A stretch of 64,000 nt of DNA, from positions 1,240,001 to 1,304,000 of the forward strand of contig NZ_CP019562.1 of the NCBI RefSeq assembly GCF_001983955.1, written 5' to 3'. This document shows, piece after piece, positions 19,944 through 29,162 of the stretch; position 1 is the first letter of the stretch; each line of letters opens with the position of its first letter. Both the position numbers and the translations under genes were made by a program. The notes below the pieces were generated by a model, which was not told the DNA's origin, did no database searches, and saw only the letters and a list, made by a program, of their open reading frames with translations. This stretch comes from Streptococcus oralis. Its GTDB lineage: Bacteria > Bacillota > Bacilli > Lactobacillales > Streptococcaceae.

Positions 19944-20798
19944 TTATTGGTATTTTTCTGTTAAGGACTGCCAAATCTCGTCTGTCGGCATTTCTTTACC
20001 TGTCCACAATTGAAAAGCTTCGGCGGCTTGATAGAGCAACATCCCCAGACCATTGACAGCTGGATTGCCCTGACTTTTAGCCCATTTCAAAAATGGAGTT
20101 TCAAAGGGTTGGTAAATGATATCTGCAACCAAGAGAGTTTCCGGCAAATTGATGCTTTCTGAAACTGGTGACGACTGGCCATCCATGCCCACACTGGTGG
20201 CATTGACTAGTAAGTGCGAATCGGCAATCCTTGCTTGCAAGACAGAAACATCTTCTAAAGCATACAAGTCCACTTTAAATCCTGTTTGCTCCTGCAACTT
20301 GTCTAGATAAGGTCTTGTTTTTTCCATGGAAACTGAACGAACAAAGACTGAAATCTGACTGACGCCATTCAAAATAGCCTGCGCCAAAATGGACTTGGCC
20401 GCACCACCTACCCCCAGAATGGTCATTTTCTTATCCGAAATTGTAAAAGAAGGCAAGCTCTTAAAAAATCCCTTGCCATCTGTATTATATCCAATTAACG
20501 TTCCATCTTGATTAACAACTGTGTTGACCGCCCCAATCAAACGAGCCTCATCACTCAACTCATCCAGATAAGGAATCACTTGCTCCTTGTAAGGCATAGA
20601 CAGGTTGATGCCAAACATCTGGTAACGGCGAATATTGGCGACTGTTTCTGCCAAATCACCCGCTTCAATCTCCCAAGCTACATAGGCGCCATTAATAGCT
20701 GTCGCCTCAAAGGCCCTATTGTGGATAAAGGGTGAAATAGAGTGTTTGATAGGATTGGCAACAACTGCAGCTAAACGTGTATAGCCATCAAGCTTCAT
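19944..20798 (-). CDS. aroE: Shikimate dehydrogenase
   Basis: NADPH-dependent reduction of 3-dehydroshikimate. The 284 residues contain the substrate motif [27 protein letters not shown] with the catalytic Lys, [19 protein letters not shown], and the NADP loop [12 protein letters not shown]. It overlaps aroD by 11 bases. The organisation aroD-E-B-C-tyrA matches the pneumococcal order as I recall it. Confidence 0.96.
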   Translation of the reverse strand: MKLDGYTRLAAVVANPIKHSISPFIHNRAFEATAINGAYVAWEIEAGDLAETVANIRRYQMFGINLSMPYKEQVIPYLDELSDEARLIGAVNTVVNQDGTLIGYNTDGKGFFKSLPSFTISDKKMTILGVGGAAKSILAQAILNGVSQISVFVRSVSMEKTRPYLDKLQEQTGFKVDLYALEDVSVLQARIADSHLLVNATSVGMDGQSSPVSESINLPETLLVADIIYQPFETPFLKWAKSQGNPAVNGLGMLLYQAAEAFQLWTGKEMPTDEIWQSLTEKYQ

Positions 20799-21465
20799 CC
20801 AAAATCTCCCTGATTTTCTTCATGTTTGATAGCGAAATCTGACCTGGGGCACTCGCTTCATCCAGACTAGCAAATGACCAACTTGAACCCGTCACATCTG
20901 AAGTGATACGGGATACCTTGCCCATTTTCCCCATGGAAATGGTCACGTACTCTTGTTCAGGATTGAGTGTTTTAAATCCTCGAGTGTAATTCATCAGGTC
21001 TAAAACATCCTGCTCCGTATGGGCCATAACTGATACCTTGACCACTTTTGGAGAGAGACTGGTCAACTCAGACAGGATTTCCATCATATTTTCAGGTGTC
21101 TCCTGGAAATTATGGTAACTCAAAACAAGATTTGGAAAATCCAACATTTCCTCAAAAACGTCCTTGTAGCTGAAATACTCAAAATCTACATAATCCGGCT
21201 GATAAAGCTGAGTAACTTCCTTGATGATTTGAACATACTCTTCTGAGGAAAGTTCGATTTCTCCTCCCTCAGCGCGGGTCCGAAGGGTAAAGACAAGTTC
21301 GCGTCCTGCAAATTTCTCAAAGATAGCGGGTGCTACCTGTAAAATAGCGTCCTTTGCAAGAAAGTCCGCACGCCACTCAATGATATCGGCATCTTCATAC
21401 CTAGTTGCATCCAGTTCTTGCGCTTCTTCTAAACTTCTTGGCATCACTGAAACGATTAATTTCAT
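20788..21465 (-). CDS. aroD: Type I 3-dehydroquinate dehydratase
   Basis: Schiff-base-forming (type I) dehydration of 3-dehydroquinate. The 225 residues show the EWRADF motif, [15 protein letters not shown] and [12 protein letters not shown] with the catalytic His and Lys region, and a C-terminal [12 protein letters not shown]. The start overlaps the stop of the upstream methyltransferase gene by 4 bases (ATGA type). Confidence 0.95.
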   Translation of the reverse strand: MKLIVSVMPRSLEEAQELDATRYEDADIIEWRADFLAKDAILQVAPAIFEKFAGRELVFTLRTRAEGGEIELSSEEYVQIIKEVTQLYQPDYVDFEYFSYKDVFEEMLDFPNLVLSYHNFQETPENMMEILSELTSLSPKVVKVSVMAHTEQDVLDLMNYTRGFKTLNPEQEYVTISMGKMGKVSRITSDVTGSSWSFASLDEASAPGQISLSNMKKIREILDEA

Positions 21466-22625
21466 CTACTAACCTTCATACTAATCACCTTGAGGTAATT
21501 ACTGCTTTCATCTTTTTTATTATGGGCAAAGTCAGCTGGAAGACCATATTGGTTCAAGATCTGATACCTTCTTCCTGCAAAACCTTTATCAATTTGTTCT
21601 GTAAATTTCTGGCGGGAAACATTGGCAGCATTGGTACTGGCAATGATAATGCCTCCCAGATTTAAAATCTCTAGACTCTGGGAAATCAACTTGTGATAGT
21701 CCTTAGCTACAGAGAATGTTTGTTTTTTATTGCGGGCAAAGCTCGGCGGATCAAGCACAATCACATCATAGGTCAAGCCTTTTCGCTTGGCATACTTGAA
21801 GTACTCAAAAACATCCATGACGATAAAACGGTGATTGTCTGTGCTAAGTCCATTTGCCTGAAAATGAGCTTCTGACAGCTCTATCGATCGTTTTGCCAAG
21901 TCGACAGAAGTCGTCTCACTAGCGCCTCCCATAGCTGCAGCAACTGAAAAGGCAGCCGTATAGGAAAACATATTGAGCAAAGATTTGCCCATGGCTAGAC
22001 CGTCAACCAGACTCCCACGAACCTCATGCTGGTCTAGGAAAATCCCTGTCATCAAGCCATCATTCATAAAGACTTGATAGAGCACGCCATTCTCAAGAAC
22101 AGTAAAGTAGTCTGGCGCTTTCTCACCATAAACATGAGCAGACTCGTAATCTAGACCTTTAAAACGAATCTTTTCATATGCACCCAAAACCTCAGGAAAA
22201 ACTTCCTTAAAAGCCTTTACGATCAGCTCACGAATCTGGTAAATAAAGGAGTTGTACCAAGAAAAGACAGCATAATCTCCGTAGAGATCAACAGTCAGAC
22301 CCCCAAAACCATCTCCCTCTTGGTTAAAAAGGCGAAAAGCAGTGGTCAAATCATCCTGATAATAAGGCTTTCTAGCTTCCTTGGCCTTACGAAACAGAAT
22401 TTCAAAAAAGGCTTGATTGAAACGAACCTTTTCCTTGCTGATGAACCAACCGATTCCCTTGTTCTGCTGAGAAAGATAGGCACTCCCTAAAAACTTCCCG
22501 TCTTGACTAAGAACTTCTACTGCCTGATCCGTCAGTTCAATATCTGTTAAATCACTTGCTTCCAAAAGAACTAGACCCTTAGCTAGCTTTTTTTCAACAC
22601 GTCTGCTGACCCTAATTCTATTCAT
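21462..22625 (-). CDS. Class I SAM-dependent rRNA methyltransferase (RlmI/YwbD-like, PUA plus methyltransferase)
   Basis: Predicted to methylate a cytosine of 23S rRNA. The protein has 387 residues from the chosen start. It carries an N-terminal PUA-like RNA-binding region (~1-75), the SAM-binding segment [20 protein letters not shown] and the catalytic DPPSFARNK motif. The ATG at 22625 ([10 protein letters not shown]) is preferred because the upstream in-frame extension has no ATG or Shine-Dalgarno and includes the promoter -10. It heads the aro operon and overlaps aroD. Confidence 0.88.
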   Translation of the reverse strand: MNRIRVSRRVEKKLAKGLVLLEASDLTDIELTDQAVEVLSQDGKFLGSAYLSQQNKGIGWFISKEKVRFNQAFFEILFRKAKEARKPYYQDDLTTAFRLFNQEGDGFGGLTVDLYGDYAVFSWYNSFIYQIRELIVKAFKEVFPEVLGAYEKIRFKGLDYESAHVYGEKAPDYFTVLENGVLYQVFMNDGLMTGIFLDQHEVRGSLVDGLAMGKSLLNMFSYTAAFSVAAAMGGASETTSVDLAKRSIELSEAHFQANGLSTDNHRFIVMDVFEYFKYAKRKGLTYDVIVLDPPSFARNKKQTFSVAKDYHKLISQSLEILNLGGIIIASTNAANVSRQKFTEQIDKGFAGRRYQILNQYGLPADFAHNKKDESSNYLKVISMKVSR

Positions 22626-22632
22626 AGCTACT

Positions 22633-22661
22633 ATTATAGCAAATTTTGTGACAATTCTCAA
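22633..22661 (-). promoter_or_regulatory. Promoter of the methyltransferase-aro operon
   Basis: On the minus strand: -35 TTGAGA (22656-22661), exactly 17 bp, -10 TATAAT (22633-22638). Only 7 bases separate the -10 from the ATG at 22625, so the transcript from this promoter would be essentially leaderless. Confidence 0.7.
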
Positions 22662-22827
22662 AAAAGAAACCGTTTAACCAGTTGTACTTTAGTTTACTGA
22701 GTGTCATTTTTGTTAAAATAAGTATATGCCATTTACTTTTCCACCAAAACATCCTTTCCCTTATAATGGAAAGTGAGATTCTATTCGCTAAAAATAGACA
22801 ATTTCAGAAATGAGTATAGAATCTTGC

Positions 22828-22839
22828 GCAAACGTTTGC
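22828..22839. promoter_or_regulatory. cre-like operator (CcpA site) in the amylase promoter
   Basis: Palindrome GCAAACGTTTGC, the core of a catabolite-responsive element. Its right part overlaps the -35 hexamer of the amylase promoter, so CcpA binding would block RNA polymerase. The carbon-catabolite interpretation rests on the motif and the gene it controls. Confidence 0.75.
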
Positions 22840-22864
22840 CTGGTTCTAAACTTTATGGTAGAAT
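22836..22864 (+). promoter_or_regulatory. Alpha-amylase promoter
   Basis: -35 TTGCCT (22836-22841), 17 bp, -10 TAGAAT (22859-22864) extended by TGG. The 5' leader is about 27 bases. The AGAGG Shine-Dalgarno lies just before the ATG at 22898. Confidence 0.75.
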
Positions 22865-22897
22865 AAAACACAACATTGATAAGCAAGAGGAAAAACA

Positions 22898-24346
22898 ATG
22901 CAAAATCAGACACTTATGCAATACTTTGAATGGTATTTGCCTCACGACGGCCAACACTGGCCTCGACTGACAAATGACGCAGAACACCTAGCAAACCTTG
23001 GTATCAGCCATGTCTGGATGCCACCTGCCTTCAAGGCGACTAACGAAAAAGATGTCGGCTATGGTGTTTACGATCTTTTTGACCTAGGTGAATTTCACCA
23101 AAAAGGGACTGTCCGTACCAAGTATGGGTTTAAAGAAGACTATCTTCAAGCCATTCAAGCCCTGAAGGAACAGGGAATTCAACCTATGGCCGATGTGGTG
23201 CTCAATCACAAGGCTGCTGCCGATCATATGGAAGCCTTTCAGGTTATTGAAGTGGATCCTGAGGATCGTACCGTTCAACTAAGCGAGCCCTTTACTATCA
23301 ATGGCTGGACTCACTTTACTTTCGATGGTCGCAAAGACACCTACAATGACTTCCACTGGCACTGGTACCACTTCACAGGTACAGACTACGATGCCAAGCG
23401 CCGTAAGTCTGGCATTTATCTGATCCAGGGAGACAATAAAGGTTGGGCAAATGAGGAATTGGTCGATAACGAAAACGGTAACTACGACTACCTCATGTAT
23501 GCCGACCTAGACTTTAAACATCCTGAAGTCATCCAAAATATCTATGACTGGGCTGACTGGTTCATGGAAACGACTGGTGTAGCTGGTTTCCGCTTGGATG
23601 CCGTTAAACACATCGACTCCTTCTTTATGGGCAATTTCATTCGTGATATGAAGGAAAAATACGGTCAAGATTTCTATGTTTTTGGGGAATTTTGGAACCC
23701 AGATAAGGAAGCCAATCTAGACTATCTCGAGAAAATAGAAGAACGTTTTGACCTTGTCGATGTTCGCCTCCACCAAAACCTCTTTGAAGCTAGCCATTCT
23801 GGAGCAAGCTACGACCTTCGTAACATTTTCACAGATAGCTTGGTTGAACTCAAGCCTGACAAAGCAGTCACTTTCGTTGACAACCATGATACCCAACGAG
23901 GACAAGCACTTGAGTCTACTGTTGAAGAATGGTTCAAACCAGCAGCCTATGCCCTTATTCTATTACGTCAAGATGGGCTTCCATGTATCTTTTACGGAGA
24001 TTATTATGGCATTTCAGGAAAATACGCTCAACAAGATTTCAGAGAAGTTCTTGACCGTCTCCTAGCCATCCGAAAAGACTTGGCCTATGGAGAGCAAACA
24101 GACTACTTTGACGATGCCAACTGTATTGGATGGGTTCGTTCAGGCGCTGAAAACCAATCCCCGATCGCTGTCCTTATCTCAAATGACCAAGAAAACAGCA
24201 AATCCATGTTTGTCGGTCAAGAATGGGCTGAGCAGACTTTTGTTGATCTCCTTGAAAATCATCCAGCACAAGTTACAATCAATGCTGAAGGTTATGGAGA
24301 ATTTCCAGTAGCAGCGGGTTCAGTCAGTGTCTGGGCAGCAAAATAA
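22898..24346 (+). CDS. Cytoplasmic alpha-amylase (GH13)
   Basis: Hydrolyses alpha-1,4-glucans such as maltodextrins or intracellular glycogen-like polymer. The 482-residue protein lacks a signal peptide, so it acts inside the cell. The GH13 catalytic triad is visible: the nucleophile Asp in GFRLDAVKHID, the acid/base Glu in YVFGEFWNPD and the Asp in VTFVDNHDTQ; the conserved ADVVLNHKAAAD is also present. The first residues MQNQTLMQYFEWYLPHDGQH are typical of the bacterial cytoplasmic subfamily. It is a single-gene unit with a cre-controlled promoter and its own terminator. Confidence 0.92.
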   Translation: MQNQTLMQYFEWYLPHDGQHWPRLTNDAEHLANLGISHVWMPPAFKATNEKDVGYGVYDLFDLGEFHQKGTVRTKYGFKEDYLQAIQALKEQGIQPMADVVLNHKAAADHMEAFQVIEVDPEDRTVQLSEPFTINGWTHFTFDGRKDTYNDFHWHWYHFTGTDYDAKRRKSGIYLIQGDNKGWANEELVDNENGNYDYLMYADLDFKHPEVIQNIYDWADWFMETTGVAGFRLDAVKHIDSFFMGNFIRDMKEKYGQDFYVFGEFWNPDKEANLDYLEKIEERFDLVDVRLHQNLFEASHSGASYDLRNIFTDSLVELKPDKAVTFVDNHDTQRGQALESTVEEWFKPAAYALILLRQDGLPCIFYGDYYGISGKYAQQDFREVLDRLLAIRKDLAYGEQTDYFDDANCIGWVRSGAENQSPIAVLISNDQENSKSMFVGQEWAEQTFVDLLENHPAQVTINAEGYGEFPVAAGSVSVWAAK

Positions 24347-24361
24347 ACCTATCAGGTACAA

Positions 24362-24389
24362 GTCAAATCCAACCGGATTTGGCTTTTTT
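24362..24389 (+). terminator. Terminator of the amylase gene
   Basis: Stem GTCAAATCC / GGATTTGGC with loop AACC, followed by TTTTTT on the plus strand, 16 bases after the stop codon. Confidence 0.85.
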
Positions 24390-24397
24390 GTATGCAC

Positions 24398-24427
24398 AAA
24401 AAGACCTACCCAAATGGATAGATCTTT
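24398..24427 (-). terminator. Terminator of alaS
   Basis: On the minus strand AAGATCTATCC pairs with GGGTAGGTCTT (two G-U pairs) and is followed by T's. It lies just after the alaS stop at 24434 and back to back with the amylase terminator. Confidence 0.75.
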
Positions 24428-24433
24428 ATTGTC

Positions 24434-27052
24434 TTATAATTTACCTGCTACTGCATCCAAGAGTTCTTGGATTTTCGCTTGGTTGCTTCCTCCTGCCATG
24501 GCCATGTCTGGTTTACCACCACCACGTCCATCGACGATTGGAGCCAATTCTTTGACAAGGTTTCCTGCATGCACATCTTTTGTCTTGCTAGCTACAAGAA
24601 CGTTCACCTTGTCACCGATAGCTGCAACTAGGACAAGCACATCAGAGTAGTCTTTTTGTTTCCAGTTATCCGCAAAGGTACGAAGGGCACCTGCATCGGA
24701 TACAGAAACTTGACTAGCAATGTAACGGTGACCATTTGCTTCTTGAACATTCTTGAAGACATCACCTGCTGCCGCTGCCGCTGCTTTTTCTTTCAACTCA
24801 GCATTTTCTTTTTGGAGCTGACGAAGTTGTTCTTGAAGTCCTTCAACCTTATGAGGTACTTCTTTGAGTTGAGGTGCTTTCAAGGTTGCTGCGACGGCTT
24901 TCAGAGCGTCTTCTTGTTCGCGGTAGGCTTCAAAGGCTTCCTTACCAGTCACTGCCAAGATACGGCGGGTACCTGAACCGATTCCTTCTTCTTTGACAAT
25001 CTTGAAGAGACCGATTTCAGAAGTGTTGCCAACGTGGGTACCACCACAAAGCTCAACTGAGTAATCACCGATGGTCACAACGCGGACTTCTTTACCGTAT
25101 TTCTCACCAAAGAGGGCCATGGCTCCCATTTCTTTAGCAGTGTCAATATCTGTCTCAACAGTTTCTACTGCAATTGCTTCCCAGATTTTCTCATTGACTT
25201 GCTGTTCAATGGCGCGCAATTCTTCAGGAGTTACGGCTTGGAAGTGCGTAAAGTCAAAGCGAAGGAATTCAACTTCGTTCAGAGATCCTGCTTGTGTCGC
25301 ATGGTGACCAAGGATATTGTGAAGGGCAGCGTGAAGCAAGTGAGTCGCAGTGTGGTTTTTCATGACACGGTGACGACGATTTTTATCAATACTGAGTTTA
25401 TAGTTTTTGTCCAAAGAAAGAGGTGCAAGAACTTCAACCGTATGCAATGGCTGTCCGTTTGGTGCTTTTTGAACATCTGTAACTTTGGCTACAAGTTTTC
25501 CTTCGGAATTATGGATTTTACCATGGTCAGAAACCTGTCCACCCATTTCAGCGTAGAATGGCGTTTCTGAAAATATGAGGGAGGCAGTGCCTTCTGATAC
25601 AGCTTTTACCTCAACATTGTCAGCTACGATAGCTACAAGTCTACTACCTAGTTTTTCTTTTTTATAGTTAAAGCGACTTTCCACTGTAATGTTTTGAAGG
25701 GTTTCATTTTGCATAGCCATTGAGCCACCTTTGACAGCTGACGCACGCGCACGTTCTTGTTGCTCTTTCATGGCTGCTTCAAAACCTTCACGGTCTACAG
25801 TCATACCAGCTTCTTCAGCGATTTCTTCTGTCAACTCAACTGGAAATCCATATGTATCGTAGAGTTTGAAGACATCTTGCCCCGCGATAACGTTTTGACC
25901 TTTCGCTTTCAAATCAGCTACGATGCCTTGGGCAAAGTGTTGACCTGAATGAAGGGTACGGGCAAATGACTCTTCCTCGCTCTTAACGATTTTCTCGATA
26001 AAGTCTCGTTTTTCAAGGACTTCTGGATAGTAGCTTTCCATGATTTTTCCAACAGTTGGAACTAATTTGTAAAGGAAAGGCTCGTTGATGCCCAATTTTT
26101 GACCGTGCATAGAAGCACGACGGAGCAAACGACGAAGGACATAACCACGACCTTCATTTCCAGGAAGGGCACCATCACCGATGGCAAATGAAAGAGAACG
26201 GATATGGTCAGCAATGACCTTGAAGCTCATGTTGTCGCCATCTTGGTCATAAACCTTACCAGACAATTTCTCAACTTCACGGATGATTGGCATGAAGAGG
26301 TCTGTTTCAAAGTTTGTCTTAGCCCCTTGGATAACTGCCACCAAACGCTCCAAACCAGCACCCGTATCAATATTCTTGTGTGGCAATTCCTTGTACTCAC
26401 TACGAGGAACAGCAGGGTCTGCGTTAAATTGTGACAAAACGATGTTCCAGATTTCGATGTAACGATCGTTTTCGATATCCTCTGCAAGCAGACGAATACC
26501 GATGTTTTCTGGGTCAAAGGCTTCTCCACGGTCAAAGAAGATTTCTGTATCAGGTCCAGAAGGTCCCGCACCAATTTCCCAGAAGTTGTCTTCGATTGGA
26601 ATCAAGTGGCTTGGGTCCACTCCTACTTCAATCCAGCGGTTGTAAGAATCTTTATCTTCAGGATAGTAGGTCATATAAAGTTTTTCAGATGGGAAATCAA
26701 ACCATTCAGGGCTTGTCAAAAGCTCGTAAGCCCAAGTGATGGCTTCGTCACGGAAGTAATCCCCGATAGAGAAGTTCCCCAACATTTCAAACATAGTATG
26801 GTGACGCGCAGTCTTCCCTACGTTTTCAATATCGTTAGTACGGATAGCTTTTTGCGCATTGGTGATACGTGGATTTTCAGGAATGATGGTTCCGTCAAAA
26901 TATTTCTTAAGGGTTGCTACCCCAGAGTTGATCCACAAAAGAGTTGGGTCGTTTACTGGAACCAAGCTGACTGATGGTTCTACAGAGTGACCTTTGCTTG
27001 CCCAGAAATCTAGCCACATTTGGCGAACTTGAGCACTAGATAGTTGTTTCAT
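24434..27052 (-). CDS. alaS: Alanyl-tRNA synthetase
   Basis: Charges tRNA-Ala and edits mischarged serine or glycine. The 872-residue protein has the class II catalytic core ([32 protein letters not shown]). It also has the editing-domain zinc motifs [12 protein letters not shown] and [13 protein letters not shown], and a C-terminal DHHA1 region ending in [17 protein letters not shown] residues ([13 protein letters not shown]). The length is usual. It lies 20 bases after a LURP-one-like gene and behind an alanine T-box at 27574-27752 that should control both. Confidence 0.97.
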   Translation of the reverse strand: MKQLSSAQVRQMWLDFWASKGHSVEPSVSLVPVNDPTLLWINSGVATLKKYFDGTIIPENPRITNAQKAIRTNDIENVGKTARHHTMFEMLGNFSIGDYFRDEAITWAYELLTSPEWFDFPSEKLYMTYYPEDKDSYNRWIEVGVDPSHLIPIEDNFWEIGAGPSGPDTEIFFDRGEAFDPENIGIRLLAEDIENDRYIEIWNIVLSQFNADPAVPRSEYKELPHKNIDTGAGLERLVAVIQGAKTNFETDLFMPIIREVEKLSGKVYDQDGDNMSFKVIADHIRSLSFAIGDGALPGNEGRGYVLRRLLRRASMHGQKLGINEPFLYKLVPTVGKIMESYYPEVLEKRDFIEKIVKSEEESFARTLHSGQHFAQGIVADLKAKGQNVIAGQDVFKLYDTYGFPVELTEEIAEEAGMTVDREGFEAAMKEQQERARASAVKGGSMAMQNETLQNITVESRFNYKKEKLGSRLVAIVADNVEVKAVSEGTASLIFSETPFYAEMGGQVSDHGKIHNSEGKLVAKVTDVQKAPNGQPLHTVEVLAPLSLDKNYKLSIDKNRRHRVMKNHTATHLLHAALHNILGHHATQAGSLNEVEFLRFDFTHFQAVTPEELRAIEQQVNEKIWEAIAVETVETDIDTAKEMGAMALFGEKYGKEVRVVTIGDYSVELCGGTHVGNTSEIGLFKIVKEEGIGSGTRRILAVTGKEAFEAYREQEDALKAVAATLKAPQLKEVPHKVEGLQEQLRQLQKENAELKEKAAAAAAGDVFKNVQEANGHRYIASQVSVSDAGALRTFADNWKQKDYSDVLVLVAAIGDKVNVLVASKTKDVHAGNLVKELAPIVDGRGGGKPDMAMAGGSNQAKIQELLDAVAGKL

Positions 27053-27072
27053 AATATCTCCTTATTACTTGT

Positions 27073-27558
27073 TTAATTTGATTGGCTTTCCAGCATTTCC
27101 ACATAGTCAATCGCGACACAAAGGGAAATGATCAGATCTGCATAAGAGTCTTCATAGACGGTTACGGTGTAAGTCGAGGTCAGATGGAAAATTTCTTTCC
27201 GAATCTCGGCAATCACTTGGTCGCGGTCATCCAGCAATTTGAAATTTAAATCCCAAATATTGCCTTCGATGCGAAGTCCCAGATTATCAAACTCATACTT
27301 ATCTCGCCAGAAGGTCAACTTCTTACGAATAACGAAATTTGAACCGTTTCGTAGCTGAATAGTAAAGCGAGGAAGCAAGGTGAAAAATTCTTTACTGATT
27401 TCACTGACTTGCTCACCATAGGCGTCATAGATGGTAAAGGTCTTAGGAATTTGGAAGAAAGATCCCTCCACCTGATAGTTCACTACTCCTCTATCATCCT
27501 TGATATCGAAGCGTTCGCCTCCAAGACGAAACTTTTGTTTCACGAGAAATGTCTTCAT
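27073..27558 (-). CDS. LURP-one-related (YxjI-like) protein
   Basis: A 161-residue protein of the LURP-one/Tubby-like fold family; its biochemical role is unknown. It begins MKTFLVKQKFRLGGERFDIK and shows the repeating beta-strand pattern of the family, such as GSFFQIPKTFTIYDAYGEQV and NLGLRIEGNIWDLNFKLLD. The start chosen is the ATG at 27558, with GGAGG 5 bases upstream; the reading frame extends four codons to a TTG inside the Shine-Dalgarno region, which is unlikely. It is the first gene behind an alanine T-box and precedes alaS, so it is predicted to be induced when tRNA-Ala is uncharged. Confidence 0.8.
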   Translation of the reverse strand: MKTFLVKQKFRLGGERFDIKDDRGVVNYQVEGSFFQIPKTFTIYDAYGEQVSEISKEFFTLLPRFTIQLRNGSNFVIRKKLTFWRDKYEFDNLGLRIEGNIWDLNFKLLDDRDQVIAEIRKEIFHLTSTYTVTVYEDSYADLIISLCVAIDYVEMLESQSN

Positions 27559-27573
27559 AAACACCTCCAAAAA

Positions 27574-27752
27574 TCAAAAGACAAGCTCACATCACGAAGG
27601 GCGAAAAACCGCGGTACCACCTTCATTCAATGAACTTGTCATTCTCTTATTCTTATGCAATTGTTACAATCGAGTAGCATGATTTTCTATCTTAGATGGC
27701 TCGCAGCACCGCCAATTCTCTGAACTAAGATGGGGAGAAAATCAATTCTCAA
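27574..27752 (-). promoter_or_regulatory. Alanine-specific T-box riboswitch
   Basis: The minus-strand leader contains the T-box core GGTGGTACCGCGG (27609-27621) and a stem I region with the GCT (Ala) specifier at 27676-27678 in ATGCTACTC. It ends in a terminator: GACAAGTTCA (27631-27640) pairs perfectly with TGAGCTTGTC (27580-27589), followed by TTTTGATTTTT. Uncharged tRNA-Ala should favour the antiterminator. The specifier assignment is by inspection of position, not by folding software. Confidence 0.9.
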
Positions 27753-27759
27753 CATTCCT

Positions 27760-27788
27760 ATTATACTGTTTTTTTGAGTTTGAGTCAA
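27760..27788 (-). promoter_or_regulatory. Promoter of the T-box-LURP-one-alaS unit
   Basis: -35 TTGACT (27783-27788), exactly 17 bp, -10 TATAAT (27760-27765) on the minus strand. It lies about 70 bases after the csm6' stop, so read-through from the CRISPR operon is possible; no clear terminator separates them. Confidence 0.85.
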
Positions 27789-27856
27789 CTGGGAAAGCAA
27801 GCACTTGCAATTTCATTATATGTATCATTATCAAATCGATTTATTGTTAAAGAATA

Positions 27857-29146
27857 TTATTGACGAAGTAAGTCAAGCATTTCATTATTAAGTGTTTGAT
27901 AACAAGAGAAATAGCTATCATCAATCTCAAATGTATCTTGTAAAATAAAGCGTAAGGTATCTATTGTCTGTTGCAATTTCTTTGAATTGACTAGTTTACT
28001 ATCAATCTCTGATAAGCCATGTGCCACCTTATTTCTCTCGCCATTTAAGCTATTTATTAGCTTTATGGACTTAAGTAATTCAGGAGAAACTTGATAATAA
28101 GATAGAATATTTTCATAAGACAAGAGATTTAAGGTTGACTGAGGTGAATAGATTCTTTCCTTCTCATCTTTTATACCCTTAGCTTTCTTAAATTCTAGGT
28201 CAATGAAATCTAAAATAGCTTCAAAATCCTTGTATTCTTCATTTAACTTTGGAAAAGTTCCGTCATATTTGATCAATTCTGGATAATCTTTCTTTATCTT
28301 TTCCTCGATGATAAATTCAACATAAGACTTTGATTTGATTAAGACATCAGCAACCTGCCCTCTCTCTTTCAAAACTTCAATCATTAAAAAGTAATTAAGA
28401 GCTTTTTTCTCAACCTCTGTAAGTGAATATCCCTGAATATCTTTTAAAATCGCTTGGGTTTTAAATACTTTTACAAAATCATTTAATAGTTCTCTTAAAC
28501 GAGCTAATTTCTTTTTAGAAAGTAATTTATTGTATTCTTTTCTAGTAATTAATTCTTCCGCAGCAAGATAATCATAAGAAGAGATTAAATTTCTTAAGTG
28601 GCGCTTGATAAGAGACTGGTTAAATTTTTCAGCTTCATCTTTGATTGTACGATCTTCGTAATCCTTTTGGTTATCCTCGTTCTCGTCAAAAAGCTTCTGT
28701 TCATCTTCACTTGACAGTGGTACATACTTTCTGTTTGCAGATTTGTTAGGAGTTGTAACCTGTATGGCCTGCGTATTATAATCATTAATTCGATTTAAGG
28801 CAAATAAAGCAGAAATAATCTGAGGTGTCCCTGAGGATAGATTTAAGATTAATTGATGATCTGTTCCAGAATATTTTTCAATAATCTGTCCCATCACTTC
28901 ATACATTTTATCAAACAGATAGACTTCATCATTTTTCAATATGATTGATTCAATAACCACTTTAGGATGATAACCCTCTATTGAACATAATGCTTTCTCA
29001 ACAAGATCTTTTTTTACTAACATTTCTTCACTATAAACCAAAACAATTTGTTCAGGTCTGTATGTTCGAGCAATATGTAATAAAGCTGCATCTCGATTAT
29101 TGCTTATCGGATCTGTCGTTCCAACTGCTGAAATCAAAATTTCCAA
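27857..29146 (-). CDS. csm6': Csm6-like CARF-HEPN ribonuclease, second copy
   Basis: Predicted ancillary RNase of the type III-A system, activated by cyclic oligoadenylate made by Cas10. The 429-residue protein begins with a CARF-type start, ILISAVGTTDPISNNRDAAL, and has LNLSSGTPQIISALFALNRI in the ligand-binding region. The C-terminal HEPN domain has an intact RX4H motif RNKVAH (residues 371-376; 28019-28036). It lies 16 bases after csm6 and is the last gene of the cas operon. It is AT-rich and clearly divergent from csm6, so this is an old duplication or a paired design as in Streptococcus thermophilus, not a recent copy. Confidence 0.9.
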   Translation of the reverse strand: MEILISAVGTTDPISNNRDAALLHIARTYRPEQIVLVYSEEMLVKKDLVEKALCSIEGYHPKVVIESIILKNDEVYLFDKMYEVMGQIIEKYSGTDHQLILNLSSGTPQIISALFALNRINDYNTQAIQVTTPNKSANRKYVPLSSEDEQKLFDENEDNQKDYEDRTIKDEAEKFNQSLIKRHLRNLISSYDYLAAEELITRKEYNKLLSKKKLARLRELLNDFVKVFKTQAILKDIQGYSLTEVEKKALNYFLMIEVLKERGQVADVLIKSKSYVEFIIEEKIKKDYPELIKYDGTFPKLNEEYKDFEAILDFIDLEFKKAKGIKDEKERIYSPQSTLNLLSYENILSYYQVSPELLKSIKLINSLNGERNKVAHGLSEIDSKLVNSKKLQQTIDTLRFILQDTFEIDDSYFSCYQTLNNEMLDLLRQ

Positions 29147-29162
29147 GATATTCTACCTCTCA

